Shown here piece by piece: positions 48,461 through 60,791 of a stretch of 64,000 bases of DNA. The DNA is taken from the NCBI RefSeq assembly GCF_002288925.2, contig NW_022098072.1, positions 15,837,133 through 15,901,132 on the forward strand. The letters run 5' to 3'. A program made the position numbers and the translations under genes. The stretch is from Delphinapterus leucas (lineage: Eukaryota; Chordata; Mammalia; Artiodactyla; Monodontidae). Each line of letters opens with the position of its first letter. The stretch's first letter is position 1. The notes under the pieces are model-generated. The model was not told the origin of the DNA, made no database searches, and was given only the letters and a program-made list of their open reading frames with translations.

Positions 48461-49239
48461 GTATTTTGGTATCATATGCTTCCTCCGTGATATCACGCCG
48501 CCTCACAAATTATTGGTAAAACAGGAAGGGGCTTATTAATATTTATGTTTGAGACTTCTTATAACCAAGCAGTTTATGAGATGAACTGATACAAAATGAG
48601 AATTTTTCTTATAGCTAATCTGATATCATTTGACCAGATTTATTAATTTATTTAAATATACAAAAACATGTAATTGACAATAATGGACCAGAAAAGTGCT
48701 GTGGGTATTAGAGATGCACAAATAATCAATGAAGATCTATATCTTTTTAGCAGTGCAGGTAATGTGGTGAGGAACATAGAACTAGTAGAATCTAGTATGC
48801 ATTCTAGTGCTTATATCCAGCCCATTTGCTTTGGTGCAACAGTTTGCTTATTAATTTTATGATAAGCTTAACCTTTGTCCATGTTCCAAACCTTACTAAG
48901 AAATGATTCTACATATTTTATTTTATGAGATAATTTAAAAATTTACCACCTGAATTTATTTCAATTTATATTGTTATTTCTGTACACTTTCCCAAAGGCC
49001 TTCAAAAATTGGCGTGTTTACAATGGATAAAAATAAGGTGATTTTTTGTGTGTGAGACACCTCGTTTAGATTTAGAGAAGCTCAGCTCAGATCAAATTAC
49101 ATTCTGAAACAGAATTCATGTATACAAATTATGAACAGTGCCACGATTAACTTAGAATTAGATGCTCATTATCCTGCTGTTTTGTTCCATTTTTGTTCAC
49201 ATGTCAAAAAAATCAAATATAAATGCAATTACTTTCCAG
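48461..49239. other. No recognised feature
   Basis: AT-rich sequence without gene-like frames or named repeats. Confidence 0.4.
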
Positions 49240-49420
49240 GAGGAAATAAATGGCAGCACTTCAACATTCAAAAAGGCAACAATCACAATCACAATGCCAG
49301 ATGACCAAAGCAATAACTCTGGGAAGATAACAGGCAAGCAATTGACCCTGGAGCCACATCATCAAATCATTCAAAGAAATCTTAGATCAATGGAGGAGGG
49401 TTGCAGTGTGTCTTTATAAG
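49240..49420 (+). other. Exon-like segment of unknown status
   Basis: A 181-base segment preceded by ACTTTCCAG (AG at 49238-49239) and followed by GTAAAT at 49421. In one frame it is open for 59 codons (EEINGSTSTFKK... to ...MEEGCSVSL) and then meets TAA one base before the donor-like site; the other two frames have early stops. Composition is less AT-rich than its flanks. I do not recognise the peptide. If real, it could be a terminal or stop-introducing cassette exon of a gene spanning this window, or an old retroposed piece. It may equally be chance. Confidence 0.2.
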
Positions 49421-49769
49421 GTAAATAAAACATATTAAAATCACTCCTTCTCAGTATGACTATATGATTTTGTTAACCTCTATTGAGCCCCCTCAATTTG
49501 ATGGCAGCTACATAGTAGCAAAGAATCTCTGCTGAATTAAAACTTTTACAAAAGTCCAACTCTCCTAAGCCTATATTGTATTTACACTGCCATATTGGTC
49601 ATACTAAGTCTTTATCTGTTTATAGAGAAAGACAATGAATTGCTTCTTAGAATAATATACCATTGTTGTGTCTCTCAGTTTTCAGTTGAAGAAAGGGGCT
49701 AAACTGGATGCTAAAATATTGTATTGGATGTCAAAACTTTCCTAAATATCTGAATTCATTTTGTGAAAT
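49421..49769. other. No recognised feature
   Basis: AT-rich; nothing recognised. Confidence 0.4.
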
Positions 49770-50640
49770 TAAAATTTTATTTGTTCAAAACTACAATGAG
49801 GTATCAACTCAAACTGGTCAGAATGGGTATCATCAAAAAATCTACAAACAATAAATGCTGGAGAGGGTGTGGAGAAAAGGGAACCCTCTTGCACTGTGGG
49901 TGGGAATGTAAATTGATACAGCCACTATGGAGAACAGTATGGAGGGTCCTTAAAAAAGTAAAAATAGAACTACCATATGACCCAGCAATCCCACTACTGG
50001 GCATATACCCTGAGAAAACCATAATTCAAAAAGAGTCATGTACCACAATATTCACTGCAGCTCTATTTACAATAGCCAGGACATGAAAGCAACCTAAGTG
50101 TCCATCGACAGATGAATGGATAAAGAAGATGTGGCACATATATACAATGGAATATTACTCAGCCATAAAAAGAAACGAAAGTGAGTTATTTGTAGTGAGG
50201 TGGATGGACCTAGAGTCTGTCATACAGAGTGAAGTAAGTCAGAAAGAGAAAAACAAATACCGTATGTTAACACATATATATGGAATCTAAAAAAAAAAAA
50301 AAACGTTCTGAAGGACCTAGGGGCAAGACAGGAATAAAGATGCAGACGTAGAGAATGGACTAGAGGACACAGGGAGGGGGAAGGGTAAACTGGGACGAAG
50401 TGAGAGAGTGGTATGGACATATATACACTCCCAAATGTAAAATAGATAACTAGTGGGAAGCCACCATATAGCACAGGGAGATCAGCTCGGTGCTTTGTGA
50501 GGGTGGGAGGGAGACACAAGAGGGAGGGGATATGGGGATATATGTACACATATAACTGATTCACTTTGTTATACAGCAGAAACTAACACAACATTGTAAA
50601 GCAATTATACTCCAATAAAGATGTTAAATAAATAAAATAG
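49770..50640 (+). mobile_element. Young L1 LINE, 5'-truncated: ORF2 C-terminus and 3' UTR, sense
   Basis: Starts at 'caaaactacaatgaggtatc'. ORF2 C-terminal protein reads [20 protein letters not shown], then [18 protein letters not shown] and MEYYSAIKRNESELF, the standard end of mammalian L1 ORF2. One premature TGA at 50084-50086 replaces the tryptophan codon after FTIART; otherwise the frame stays open to about 50289. The 3' UTR ends with CTCCAATAAAGATG and an A-rich tail. Low divergence. No clear TSD was found. Confidence 0.93.
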
Positions 50641-51708
50641 AACTAAAAAAAGGCACTCTGCATTCCCACCACAAGCCCCATGCTTTATGTCTCTGTAGAT
50701 TTGCCTTTCCTGGATATTTCATGCAAGTAGGAATCAAAACAATTAACTTTTTAAGAAACTGCCAAATCATAATTTTGATTACTGTTAGCTTCATAAGGAA
50801 TTCTGAAACCATGAAGTTAAAAAAAAAAGATTTTATTTGTAATGATTACAAAATAAACATATATGCACACACATAGAAGTACATTCACAGCTCCATTAAG
50901 CAGTTAACCAAAACAGCCGTTAGAAGTAAAACAGCAAAGTATTTTATAAGCATTTAGCAATAGTTTTGTTTTCAAAGTTCTATCAGATATATGAAAGTTT
51001 AGAATGCAGGGGGACTTTAGAATTTCTAGAATCCAACCCTATTATTTCACAGCTTAAGAACTAAAAAGCAACACACACACATGTAAACACACAAATACAC
51101 ACACAAAAAACACTTGTGAGCAGCCATGCCTTCTGAAGTTTTGTTCTGAAGTTGGCCAACACAAATGCAGGAATAGACACAAAGACTCTCTCTGTATTCT
51201 TCATTAAGATACTTTTTCTTCTATTTACATATGAGTACTTATTAAATTTCATGTTTGGGGAATCTAATATTTTCTCAAAATACATAAACAAAAGTCTGAA
51301 TATAGGAAAATGTAAGTGGAATGTAACTTCTCATTTTGGAACCCATGATGAATCTATCAACAGCCTCCCCCAAATAATACTAATTGGAATATTTTAACTT
51401 AATAAATGTGACTTTCATCTCTAATATGAATATGCTTTTTAGAATAAATATTATTACTTTTCTCCACCTTCCCTTTCCCATTTCCATCTTATAATGGAAA
51501 CTACAGAAAGTCACTATTGGTGGTAACTACAAGCCTGGCATCAGTTCAGGCTTCCATTAGCTGCTGCAAAAGGATGATTCTGAGTAAATAATTAAATGTC
51601 TCTGAAAATCCCAGCTAGGGCCAGAACAGGGGGAAAGGGGCACAGGAGCCTGGAACAAATCAGGGTGCATGGACTCCACCTTGGATATGGTCAGCTTGGA
51701 ACAAATAC
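50641..51708. other. No recognised gene; short CA-rich run
   Basis: AT-rich; a CA-rich simple stretch at about 51071-51115. Nothing else recognised. Confidence 0.4.
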
Positions 51709-51722
51709 TACAAGATCTTTTT
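51709..51722. repeat. Target-site duplication, left copy (TACAAGATCTTTTT)
   Basis: Identical to 51927-51940; runs into the SINE's T-rich tail. Confidence 0.9.
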
Positions 51723-51926
51723 TTTTTTTTTTTTGCGGTACGCGGGCCTCTCACTGTTGTGGCCTCTCCCGTTGCGGAGCACAGGCTCCGGACACGCAGG
51801 CCCAGCAGCCATGGCTCACGGGACTAGCCGCTCCACGGCATGTTGGATCTTCCCGGACCGGGGCATGAACCCGTGTCCTCTGCATCGGCAGGTGGACTCT
51901 CAACCACTGCGCCACCAGGGAAGCCC
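51723..51926 (-). mobile_element. CHR-class tRNA-derived SINE, antisense, full length
   Basis: T tail, GCGGTACGCGGGCCTCTCAC, the complete middle including CCCGTTGCGGAGCACAGG, and the head complement CCACCAGGGAAGCCC ending at 51926. Flanked by a 14-bp TSD. A good reference for the short type. Confidence 0.96.
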
Positions 51927-51940
51927 TACAAGATCTTTTT
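51927..51940. repeat. Target-site duplication, right copy (TACAAGATCTTTTT)
   Basis: Second copy of the duplication. Confidence 0.9.
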
Positions 51941-54900
51941 GTTGTATGATTCTTCTTCATCTGCCTGAAAGGTTGAGTCATATCTGCAGTCATCTGTACT
52001 CTACACATTGAAGGACAATAGTTTCATAGAGAGTTAAATGGTGCCTGTCAGTGTTTGAACATCTCAGAAGCTTGCTGTATAAGTTCCCAATTGTCCTTTA
52101 GAATTGTGCATGTTGTAGCTTATGTTTCCTTAAGATAGGTCATAAAAATATACTAGATTATATGAAAGTTAGACTCAGGAATTAAACCCACAAATGGACC
52201 TGTCAAAGGACAGTGTGCTACACATTCCTAATTAGATTAGCGAAAATAGGTAGTTATATTATTCATAAAGAGAGACTCATTGGAATTATAATTATTCTGA
52301 GCAATGGCACCTTTACACTTCATAATTATATTTTTGGATATTTGTGAAAAAATAGTTTACATTTTGAATAATTGTCTCACATAAACTGATTTTATCCATA
52401 AGTTCATATTCTTCCACTGTAAAGTACTATTCGTGTTATACATTTTTTCATCCATATAAAATAAAAGTTTTCCACTATGAAGGGTCGAACACCTTTTGCA
52501 TTTATGAACCCTTACAAATCGTGACCTGATTTCAAAGTTATACAAAGACTTAAAATTTTAGGTTTTTACATATGTTCAAAGACCTACAGTTCCTTAAATT
52601 GGAATATTAAATAAGTTGATAGTTAATTGATATAGTCTCCATACTGAGCATTTTCTTTTGTGTTATGGGAATGACCTGTAGATATTGTAAACCTAGGTAC
52701 ATCCATACTGATGTCTTCCATTCTGGTTTAAGATTTATTTCTAAACCTGTGCTTTCACATGCAGATTTACAAATTAAAAGTAATAATACATCAAAAGTGA
52801 TGAGGATATATGAAATATATACCTGTAATACATAATTATTAAATGTGATATGAAACAAACATACTTTCACTTAAATTTTAAATTTTCTTTACAAATGTAT
52901 AACTTGGGATGTTTGTTGAAACTGCATATCAATTTCTACTTTCCACTCTTCAACAAACTGAAACTTGACTAAAATCCAGATGCACATAATAACATGAAAT
53001 ATTTTTCATTGTGTTAAAACAGACTGAGGTCAGTAATACCACTACTACAAATATTTGACTCTGATCATATTATATGTCATGGTTGATACATTCCAGCGTG
53101 GAAGACGTTTTGAAGTTACGTAGTCAAGATGATCAGTGAATAAGGCAATATTACCACTATCCTGGACTGCCTGCCACAGAAAAGAGTGTGATCATTTCAA
53201 ATAGAGTATTCAGGATGCTTTTTGAAAAATATATTTAATCTAGAGTATTTCAGATTAAATCACTCTCACAAAGTTGAGGTTATTTCTTAATAATGTTACC
53301 ATGAAGACTTGAATGCTATCGGTAACATTCAGTAGCTTTACTTTTCTTATATCTTATGTGAACTACTGTATTTGTTATACTACAGATTTATGCTCTTATC
53401 TGGGAATTCACAGACACTATACTATAAGATTTCCATGAATAAATATTTGTCAACCTGAAGGTTTAGAGCTTATTATTAAAAAGAGGTGATGTTTTGTCAT
53501 GTATAATGGATATATTCAAGAAGTTGGGCTAAGGAAATATTTTGACAAAGTAATAAAAAATAGACATATCACCATGGTTTCTCAAGTAGTTTGTATTAAA
53601 ATTGAAACATTAAATTAGAATGCACTCTCCTCTACATTCATTTTCACCTAAGTGAAAAAATAATTCCGCTAAGAGATATTACTGTAAATGTAACATTTAA
53701 GTGATTAGTCAGATTTTTATTTTTTGATGCTGAAAGCACCTACTTCATTCAATATCATGAATGAAATTAATTTTAGATTTATTTTTATTATTCTTTTGTG
53801 TGTGTTTATATTTCTATAGCTTTCACGATTAACTTGGTAGAAAAGAGCATAATATATTTATTTGATAATATTATCAGTATAAAATATGGCAAAATCTTGG
53901 TCATGGGGAAGTTTCATTGCTGCACTGGCATAACTCCATCAACTATATCCAAATTCAAGGGATGACAACACTGACAATGAAGATCACCCTGGAGGTTATT
54001 TAGAAGAAAATCTATCATCTGTAAACCTAAAGTGATAACAGCCATTAGCTACAAGGGACGTGGATGTGCTCCTTGTCAACTTTCCAAAAGAGAAAATGCA
54101 TTTACTGAAAAGATAAACTGTAACTGTCAGGTAAAGAAAACAGTCTAATTACTGACAAGATTAATCAGAAGAGGTACAAAATGATTAGTGTTCTAGGATG
54201 GTTTGCAGGAATACTGGATATTTTTGTCTAAAACAAATTTAACTCAGTGTTATTTACTTTGCTTCAACAGAGAGTAAACATACCTAAAATAATGAAACCA
54301 AAAATCTCTTAAAATTGATAATTTTCTTCATTCAAAACAAAAGTCATGTATGTATGTGGACATGCTTGAAAAAACAAATGAATGACTGAGAACCTTTCTC
54401 TGCAAACAAATGCTATCTGAATTTTACAGACCTTACTGACATTTAGTCTAGTCACGCTTTCTATGATTTTTAAGAACTATTTCAGTTTTAAGTTGATCTT
54501 TTTATTCCCTAGCTTTTCCACCTATCTGAAGCCATGGTTCATTTCAGAATATCCTTAAAAGAATGTATTCTGCCTGCCACCCCTGCCTGTGTCATCTCAT
54601 GTTAGTTCAGCAGCCAGCAGCTGTTGGGCATCTTGCTGTCATCTACCCTACACACATCTACTGAAGCAGAGCTGTGTTGTGACAGGAATCACTTATCACA
54701 GGCTGCTTTCCAGGTCTGCCTTTTGGATAAGCACGTTGTGTCATTTAAAGCTGATGTGAGTACAGTTTATGATTGAAGCTTACGAAACAGCTTTGAGAAC
54801 CAAACATGTCTGTGGAGTGTCAATTATTTTGTTGCTTCCCTGCTAAAACATAATAGATAGATTACAAAACTGATCTCTTCCAACTGCCCAATCTATAGAA

Positions 54901-55068
54901 GGAAAGTGTTTAGAGTTACCAAAAGTCATTTCCATAACAAGCTTTAGATGACCCATAGCACGCATCCTGCCCCAGCTGTTAAATAAAATCTCTCCAGATT
55001 CCGTTTGCTGTGCAACTTACTTCCAGGTTGTTCCACAACTTTTTACCAGTCGTCCAAAAGGTATGATA
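51941..55068. other. About 3.1 kb without recognised gene or repeat
   Basis: The longest repeat-free stretch I can see. The last part (54530-55060) has a more balanced composition than the rest. No open frame with family features was found. Confidence 0.4.
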
Positions 55069-55070
55069 TA

Positions 55071-55149
55071 TTGGGCTGGCCACAAAATTCGTTCAGGTTT
55101 CTGTAACATCGTGCAGAAAAACCCAAATGAACTTTTTTGGCCAACCCAA
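55071..55149. mobile_element. 79-bp palindromic mariner-derived MITE
   Basis: Between TA dinucleotides (55069-55070 and 55150-55151). The left end TTGGGCTGGCCACAAAATTC and the right end, read in complement, TTGGGTTGGCCAAAAAAGTT are long inverted repeats covering most of the element, around a centre CTGTAACATCGTGCAG. It is the internally deleted MADE1-like form of a mariner subfamily distinct from the copy at 14968. No coding capacity; mobilised in trans in the past. Confidence 0.9.
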
Positions 55150-55151
55150 TA

Positions 55152-55904
55152 TTTTAACCAGTAGTAACATTATGGAAATTTTAGGTGAATTATATTATAT
55201 TATCATGCTTCTAGAGCAAACTGAAAACAGGAAGAGGGTCTCTAATTCCTTTAAGGCGATAGGTTTTATATTTAGACCTGCTATTGGGGTAATTAGTATT
55301 GAGTTGAAACTTAAATGTATGAGAATAAATTCATTGTGTAATGGTGTTATTAATTCTTTAGAATAATAGATATTGGAATTAAATATTGAATGTGGGTCAT
55401 TCCTTAATTTGCTGGGAAAACACAAAAGAAACACTGATGGTCACACAGTTTTCCCTTCTGCTATTCCTACTACTATAACTTTGTAAAATAAAGGCATTCA
55501 CTATAAAACCTCTGGAATGCACTGAGATATACTACTATTTTGTGCACTCTAGCCTTTGGAACCTCATAGTTACAGATGGGAACAACATACTACTTACAGA
55601 GCTCAAGTGGGATCCATAGTCACTATACTAACAGACTTAGAGAACCATAGGTCAAATATCAGTTACATAGTCAGGTAGGTATAATATCTGCCCACTCTAT
55701 AAGTTATACTTTGGAAATAAGTATTCATATTGAGCATCATATATACTCTCTCCTTTACTTTATAGTCTGGAAAAGATTCACCTTACTCTACCAGATTCTA
55801 CTGTGGAAGAGTTGATATATAATAAATATAGATGTACAATGTTGTTGTTTTTTCCCCCATGGTTTCCATCATCAAATACGGAAAATTCTAGAAACTGGAC
55901 TTGA
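55152..55904. other. No recognised feature
   Basis: AT-rich; two overlapping 79-codon frames on opposite strands (55127-55434) have no family features. Confidence 0.4.
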
Positions 55905-57060
55905 GAAACAGAGAAGGTGATATAATGGGAGATGGGGTTAAAGAGTTAGAGAGAAGTCAAACAATGCAGGGGGTTTGAGGTCATAGTTGAATATCATCTT
56001 TAGCCAAAGCCAAAAGGTCAGCTTTCCATTTGTTATCATCTTGTGAGGGGACGACATAATCAGATTTAGGTAACAAAAAAGTTATTCGAATAGCAATGTA
56101 TAGAATAAATTAGAAGAATGCAAAACTGCATATGAGGAGAACAGATATGACAGCAGTGTAAGAGTCCAGAAAAGAGATTATGATCACTTGGAATAGAGTA
56201 GAGGGGTAAAAAGGAAAACATAAATTTGAAAGATACCTAGGATGTAAACACCTAGCAGGTGAACAACTGCATAATGCTGTGAGAAAAACAAATGGTATCA
56301 CAGATACTTTTGATGCTTTGGGCTTGATAGATAATGATGATTATGTACTCAATAGGGAAAACTGGAAACAAATTAATTTAAAGGCAGGTAGGATACAGTA
56401 ATAAGGTTGGTTTAGAACAACCAAAGAAGTACTTCTGAGATATCCAGAGGGATCTGGGAATGGTGGGTTTCATCCTGGATATTAACTGTGATTAATTCCT
56501 AGGAAAGTGGTAATCATAGTTTTAGGCAATTGTCATTTCTTAAAGAATGCATGGCATGAAAAGAGAAGAGAATTTAGGATAAAACATAATTAGCAAAATG
56601 TTTAAAGGCTGGATGGAAAATAATAAGGCAACAAAGGAGACCCAGAAGGTATAGGCAGAAAGGTAGGCATTACATTAAAAGACAGTTCACCAAAGACAAA
56701 AAAAGGAAAAAAAAAAAAAATTTTCACAGTGATAGTACCATTGAAAGTATTGAGTGTTGCTGAGAAATCAAGGGAAAAAATATGCAATATGGAAGGTAAC
56801 TCATGCAGAAATGGCATGAGTTGTTTCTATGACGTAGCTGAGGTAAAGCCAGAATGAGACAGAATAATTCAAAGAGAATTGAGAAAACCAGAAATTTGAT
56901 TATAAATAGAATCAGACGGGTGTAAGAGGCCCTGAGACGGATTATTTTGTTGCAGGTCGAACAATCTTTATGGCTAAGGTAAATGATTTGACTGAGAGGA
57001 AGAGAGATAGAATATTTCAGCCAGTTTCCTAAAGGATAATGATGAACATTCAATACAAAA
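55905..57060 (+). repeat. Unnamed ancient repeat, long copy
   Basis: Ordered blocks: 'tgtgaggggacgacataatcagattta', 'acagcagtgtaagagtccagaaaagagatt', 'ctgagatatccagaggg', 'ggcaacaaaggagacccagaagg' and 'gtattgagtgttgctgagaaatcaaggg'. These follow the long common mammalian repeat whose first part is at 27140-28110. Sense defined as in those copies. Family name not assigned. Confidence 0.55.
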
Positions 57061-57339
57061 TCTAGCACAGATTAAGAACAAATAAGCAATGTATAGTCTT
57101 CTCCTACAATATAATTAGAAGAATACAGTGAATTTCAAACTATGTGTACATGTGGAAATGCATTGCCAGATCCCTCTGGCCAGGTCCAGAGCCTAGCAGA
57201 GAGCTAGGTAGAAGTTGCACAAAAAAGAGAGGAGGTAAGAACACAGATGACATAACTCTCAGTTAAATGGAAGAGAGAGAGTTGAGGGGAGAGGAAAAGG
57301 GAGAGAGAGAGGTGCGGAAAGATATTAACAGCGAATAAA

Positions 57340-57428
57340 GCTAAAGCTAGGCAAAGATATGATCATTGTACTGCTCTTTAAACTTTGCTATAGTTTGAAA
57401 TTTTGCAAAATAAAAACTGTGAAAAGTA
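57340..57428 (+). mobile_element. Old L1 LINE 3' tail fragment
   Basis: 'atgatcattgtactgctctttaaactttgc' and 'gtttgaaattttgcaaaataaaaac' resemble the terminal part of an old L1M 3' UTR with its AATAAA-type signal. Confidence 0.45.
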
Positions 57429-58734
57429 AATTTGCAGCACTGCTTCATGTGTTCTATTTTAAAATGTATAACGATAATATAGTGTCTTGCCATTAAATCA
57501 ATGTTTACTTCTTTTCCTTAATAAGCATATAATGACCAAATTAACCTGTGAAGTATTTTCCAATAGTTTTATATTGCTAATTTTGTCCATTTTATTACAA
57601 ATAATAGTATTATTAATGTGATTTTAATATTTCTATTTCTAATATCAATTTATAAATTACACTCCTATTCTCAAAGAACCTTTTTAATCAGTAAAATAGA
57701 ATTAATTTTGGTTTTGGTACATTGCTCTGTAAAATAATTACAGTTTGTAAAATAAGCCAAGGATTATCACGTATACCTCCACCTCCACACATGGATAAAA
57801 AGAAAATCTGGTCTCTCTGACCTACATATCACGGAGCAAACAGTTTTTCAATAATTTCCGTCTTCATAGGCTCATCTGTCATTATGACTTCTTAGGAAAG
57901 GTTGTTTATTTGTGAAACAGACCATGTTCACAAGTCCCTAGGAATAAATTCAAATAATCCTTTACATGTTTCCAACTCACTGTGCACAACAGACTGAAAT
58001 GTTGAGAAACATCTAAGCTGAATTCGGTCCCTTCAGTGTTCAATCAATCTTATGAAGTGCTGAGGTTTTAAATAAATAAATACAATTCTTTAAGTGAAGT
58101 AATAAGATGAAATAAAATCATCCCCACACAAGCTCCTTACAGCCCACTGTGCTTATAAAACTATTTTATTAAAAGCTTCAGTAATGTTTTAACCATTAAG
58201 GAAGAATGTGCTTCTACTTAACAAAAGCTATTGTGATATCAATTCATGACCAACTTAATGCTTCGAACCAGTCCAGAATAGGGTGTCTGGGGTTTTGTAA
58301 GTCTCTTTGCTTTTCCTTCCTGTGTATATGTTTGAGTGATACAACAATTTGAAGCGGGAAGAAATTATTTCATGGGACCTTGATCTCACCATGATAATCA
58401 TAGTGAAAGCAGTCACAGGCTTAAATCCTAAGGGGTCAACTGCACAGTTCCAGCTTTAGTGTTAGATACATTAATATTGTGTGCATGGCTCTGTGGGAGA
58501 CTTTGAATGCATTCTTCAAGATGGCTATGACACAAGTGTCTCCAATTGTGAAAAATAATGGTACATTTTCAAGGAATAGCAGGACTGTTTTTCTTCCTTG
58601 GGAGAAATACCAATTGAAATACTGAACAAATAATACTTGTAAAATTCTCAATATTGGAGAGCTGAGAATGGTGAAACATTAGACTCTTTGCCAAAAGCCA
58701 GTACAGAGTAATATGTATGTGTTTATGTAATATT
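57429..58734. other. No recognised gene or repeat
   Basis: Mostly unique-looking DNA. 57780-58700 has more balanced composition. No family-bearing frame. Confidence 0.4.
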
Positions 58735-58806
58735 TAATTTAACAATATTTATATACATATATACCTACATATATTTATATGTATAATATATAACATTATA
58801 TATAAT

Positions 58807-58838
<32 letters not shown>
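58735..58838. repeat. TA-rich simple repeat ending in a perfect (CA)n
   Basis: Degenerate TATA/CATA text, then a pure CA run at about 58810-58838. A likely polymorphic microsatellite. Confidence 0.94.
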
Positions 58839-58840
<2 letters not shown>

Positions 58841-60309
58841 ATGAGAGGCTACCTCTCACTAAACCTAGCAATAATGTAGGAAGGAAAGTCAAAGCGATTA
58901 TATGTGATATGTAGGTTGCACAGTGAATTGCTACACTGAGTGCTCTTCACCTGGGAATCTTTGTGAATTCTACATTAAGCATTGGGAGGTACAGTACCTG
59001 TAAAATCATATCCTATAGCCCCAAGGGGAGTTAAGAAAAACCTGGGTGATTATGAAATAATCTGATAGAATATCTTTCCTTAAAATCTCACAAGGTTTTA
59101 AAATATATGTATATTAATGCCAGCGAAACTCATTTAGCAGAAACCTTTATTATCTCATAAGCAAACTGTCTTCTCTAAATATTCAGGGTTCAATTTATGG
59201 ATGATAAATCACATGTGGCACTTAGGTATACTTTATTCTCTAAGAGTATATCCAAAATTGCTTATTTCATTAACATGATCATTCCACACACTAACTACTC
59301 ACTAGAGAAATAGCTTACATTTAAGATGTCATAATATGCATGACCTTTTCACAGAATATAAACATGTGAAGCTAAAGCAAAATGCAAGGATGAGCAATAC
59401 AAATTAGTATGTTTCAAGTACAAAGTGACTAGCAGAAATGCTGAATTCTTAAAATGGCCCATAAATATAATACGGAAGCTGTAAAATTTTCTATTTCAAT
59501 TTAGCTTAACCTAAACTTTCATGACTTCCATTTCCTCAGTAGTAATATTACTTCTTAGTGGAAGATAAAGGAAAGACGTTATATCCATTGATAGTCACTG
59601 GTTAAGAAGTTCAAACTGAGAACTTTCAAACTATTATATTACTAATTTATTTGAAATAACACTAATAACCTATTATGTTTTAACAAAAATAACATTTTTA
59701 ATGAAAAGTGGCAATATGTCCCAGAAAAATAATTGTGAGGGAAAAAAAACATTTTTATGTTTTTGCAGATTTCTTTAATGTCTAGCTAAATAGAAGACAA
59801 CTAGAATTCTATTTCCATATGCCATCTATTGTGAATTCATACTCCTTATAGCCTCTGGAAAATTCAACTCCATGCTCTTGAGAGAACGAAAGTGGAAAGG
59901 CAAATAACGTTTTAGGGTTATTTGAAAAAGTTTAACCTTGCTGATCCTCTCAAAAACCTCAGAGAACCCCAGAGGTCTCCAAACCATATTTTAGGAACTG
60001 CCACCCCAGGAAACAAGTTTAATGATATATCCAACATTTGTTGCTCCACATTTGTTTCTTCCTTTGGGCACATGTTCTCTAGGACATATAAAGTTACAAG
60101 AAGAGGGTTTTTTGCTTTCCATCCAACTTGATCTAAATTGTAATGATCCAAACCTTAAGAGAAATGAAACTCAGTCCCGATCATCAAATGGAAGTAAACA
60201 GTAAATAATCCAACTTACTTGTTCATTTAGGCACTAAATTTTACTAAAAAGAGATTCTCTCTCAGCTAAAGACATTTAAGACTATGGAAACAAGGACAGT
60301 TATTATTAT
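58839..60309. other. No recognised feature
   Basis: AT-rich; nothing recognised. Confidence 0.4.
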
Positions 60310-60745
60310 TAATTTTTAATAGACACAAATTTATTATCTTACAGTTCAGAAGTCTAGCCGAGCTGTCTTCCCTTCTGGAAAATCTAAGAATTGGTTTTCT
60401 CGTTCCTTCCAGCTTCTAAGGGCTGCTGCACTCCTTGGCTCATTGACTACCTTCTTCATCTTCAAAGCCAGCAGCACTGCCTCTCTCTGGCCTTGCTTCT
60501 GCCATTTACACTTCTTCCTTTGACTCTTCTGCCTTCCACTTCCACTCTTAAAAACCCTTGCTCTTACATTGGGCCCACCTGAATAATCCAGGCTAACCTC
60601 CGTATTTTAAAACCAGTTAATTAGCAACCTTAATTCCGTCTGCAACTGTACAGTAATTCCCCTTGGCCATGTAACCTAACGTATTCACAGGTTCTGGGAA
60701 TTAGGACATGGATATCTCTGTGGAGCCATAATTCTGCCTGCCACA
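60310..60745 (-). repeat. MaLR LTR (MLT1-type), antisense
   Basis: Clear antisense LTR text: 'acacaaatttattatcttacagttc', 'atcttcaaagccagcagc', 'acattgggcccacctgaataatccagg', 'ttgccatgtaacctaac'-like text, 'attcacaggttctgggaattaggac' and the end 'attctgcctgccaca'. This order is that of MLT1-type LTRs of the ERVL-MaLR group. A solo LTR; no internal viral gene seen. The part nearest 60310 is short, so the copy is incomplete there. Confidence 0.82.
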
Positions 60746-60776
60746 GTGCCCATACTTGTAATCAATACACTATCAG

Positions 60777-60791
60777 AATCACACTGCTCTG
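60777..60791. repeat. Target-site duplication, left copy (AATCACACTGCTCTG)
   Basis: Matches AATCACACTGATCTG at 61127-61141 with one mismatch. Confidence 0.9.
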
